Source: CAVSRC01 sp963732845 (GTDB lineage: Bacteria; Pseudomonadota; Alphaproteobacteria; Rhizobiales; Kaistiaceae). From it: a stretch of 64,000 bases of DNA. The stretch's first letter is position 1. Each line of letters starts with the position of its first letter. Below the pieces are notes generated by a model that was not told the DNA's origin, searched no databases, and was given only the letters and a program-made list of their open reading frames with translations. The stretch is taken from positions 1 through 64,000 of the forward strand of contig CAVTBE010000020.1 of the NCBI GenBank assembly GCA_963732845.1. The letters run 5' to 3'. Below are positions 63,370 through 64,000 of the stretch, in pieces. The position numbers and the translations under genes were made by a program.

Positions 63370-63598
63370 TCAGGCCACCGCCGGCCTGATGCCGACCAGT
63401 GCAGAGATCCGGGCCAATTCGGCCGGTCGGAAATGCCCTGGATATCGCAACGCGGCGCATAAGGCGCCTCGAGCCGGGCGGCTTCCTCGTCCGTCAGGTC
63501 GATTTCCAGAGAGGCAATCGCATCGTCGATCTGCCGCGTGCTGCTGGCGCCGACGATTTTTCCCGAGCCTCTTCATCAGCCTCGGCCGGTGTCAAGCG
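63370..63598 (-). pseudogene. Aldo/keto reductase C-terminal remnant
   Basis: Reading the minus strand across two frames gives MKRLGK, IVGASSTRQIDDAIASLEID, LTDEEAARLEAPYAPRCDIQ, then GISD and AELARISALVGIRPAVA before a stop at 63370. This is the C-terminal ~70 residues of an aldo/keto reductase (NADP-site VGASSTRQI). One-base changes are needed near 63560 (a run of five A) and near 63430. The remaining ~250 residues are missing, since the next gene begins within about 20 bases. So this is a true truncated remnant, whatever the status of the indels. Confidence 0.6.
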
Positions 63599-63613
63599 TG
63601 GCCGGAGTCCGGG

Positions 63614-64000
63614 TCAGGCGAGATCAAGCTGCATGTGGATGAAGCGCGGGTCGTCGCCGCCGAAAGATTGCGGATCGACCACGCGGCGGAAGCCGACCGA
63701 CTCGTAAAGCGGCAGGGCCTCGCGATGGCGATAGAGCGCATCGAGCACGATGCGGCGAAGCCCAAGTCGGCGGGCCTCGTCGATGAGCGCCGTGCACAGG
63801 GCCCGTCCGAGACCGTGGCCGCGCGCCGTCTCACGCACATACATGCGGTTCATCTCGCCGGTGCCCGCGCCGTGGGACTTCAGCATCACCATCCCGACCG
63901 GCTCGCCAGCGATCCGGGCGACGAAGCAGGCGCCGGCCGGTGGCATGAAGACCCGGCGGAAGTTGGCGAGCTCGCCGGCAATGTCGGTCTCGGCGATGTA
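63614..64000 (-). CDS. GNAT family N-acetyltransferase (5' end beyond window)
   Basis: The visible 128 residues hold a GNAT core: FVARIAGEPVGMVMLKSHGAG, EMNRMYVRETARGHGLGRAL with the acetyl-CoA loop R-G-H-G-L-G, CTALIDEARRLGLRRIVLDAL and LYESVGFRRVVDP. It acetylates an unknown amine. The frame runs open to the window edge (reading YIAETDIAGELANFRRVF before MPPAGACF), so the N-terminus is missing here. Confidence 0.85.
   Translation of the reverse strand, partial: YIAETDIAGELANFRRVFMPPAGACFVARIAGEPVGMVMLKSHGAGTGEMNRMYVRETARGHGLGRALCTALIDEARRLGLRRIVLDALYRHREALPLYESVGFRRVVDPQSFGGDDPRFIHMQLDLA

Overview
The window looks like a chromosomal segment of a high-GC alphaproteobacterium, most likely of the order Hyphomicrobiales (Rhizobiales). 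Signs are a GcrA-type cell-cycle regulator (essentially restricted to Alphaproteobacteria), a phoR-pstSCAB-phoU-phoB operon in one block, a fused cysN/cysC gene, a DUF2865 protein and a Lrp-controlled alanine dehydrogenase. No rRNA, tRNA, CRISPR array, prophage or transposase gene was seen. I cannot name the genus.

Layout. 1-2.6 kb: the end of gcrA, a MerR regulator with a carboxymuconolactone decarboxylase-like partner, and a secreted CxxCH protein. 2.7-10.6 kb: the complete phosphate operon (minus strand, with a Pho box before pstS) and a divergent ppk2. 10.6-20.6 kb: a membrane protein of unknown role, sulfate activation genes (cysQ-cysD-cysNC), ald with a divergent Lrp regulator, a secreted hydrolase, an FAD oxidoreductase interrupted by an amber codon, and a VOC protein. 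20.7-33.2 kb: a minus-strand operon of about 11.5 kb for reductive pyrimidine breakdown. It holds beta-alanine transaminase, mmsA, two unrelated N-carbamoyl-beta-alanine hydrolase candidates, an NTF2-like protein, dihydropyrimidinase and a four-gene ABC importer. A divergent RutR-type regulator sits across a RutR-like operator. 33.3-43.5 kb: envelope and secreted proteins of mostly unknown function, including a 906-aa protein with three copies of a ~215-aa domain. 44.4-47.3 kb: preA and preT (dihydropyrimidine dehydrogenase) with a second RutR-like site, which link back to the pyrimidine operon. 48-62.4 kb: a plus-strand catabolic cluster. It has a 2OG-Fe oxygenase, a GntR regulator, a BMP-type ABC importer, a biuret amidohydrolase-like enzyme, a second cysteine hydrolase, AtzG/AtzE/AtzH-like genes, a 5-FCL-like protein and a convergent TRZ/ATZ-type amidohydrolase. 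62.4-64 kb: a methyltransferase, an aldo/keto reductase remnant and a GNAT acetyltransferase cut by the window edge.

Together the genes describe nitrogen scavenging. Uracil or thymine would be reduced by PreTA, ring-opened by dihydropyrimidinase, decarbamoylated, transaminated and oxidised by MmsA. The 49-62 kb cluster probably takes in a urea-like or N-carboxy/biuret-like compound and strips its nitrogen stepwise. No cyanuric acid hydrolase (AtzD) or allophanate hydrolase (AtzF) is in view, so the true substrate is open.

A striking technical feature is the number of single-base indels that break otherwise well-conserved genes, including near-indispensable ones (gcrA, phoU, cysD). Each can be repaired by one base to give the family's expected sequence. 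I therefore read most of them as sequence or assembly errors, not gene decay, and give gene limits as if repaired.
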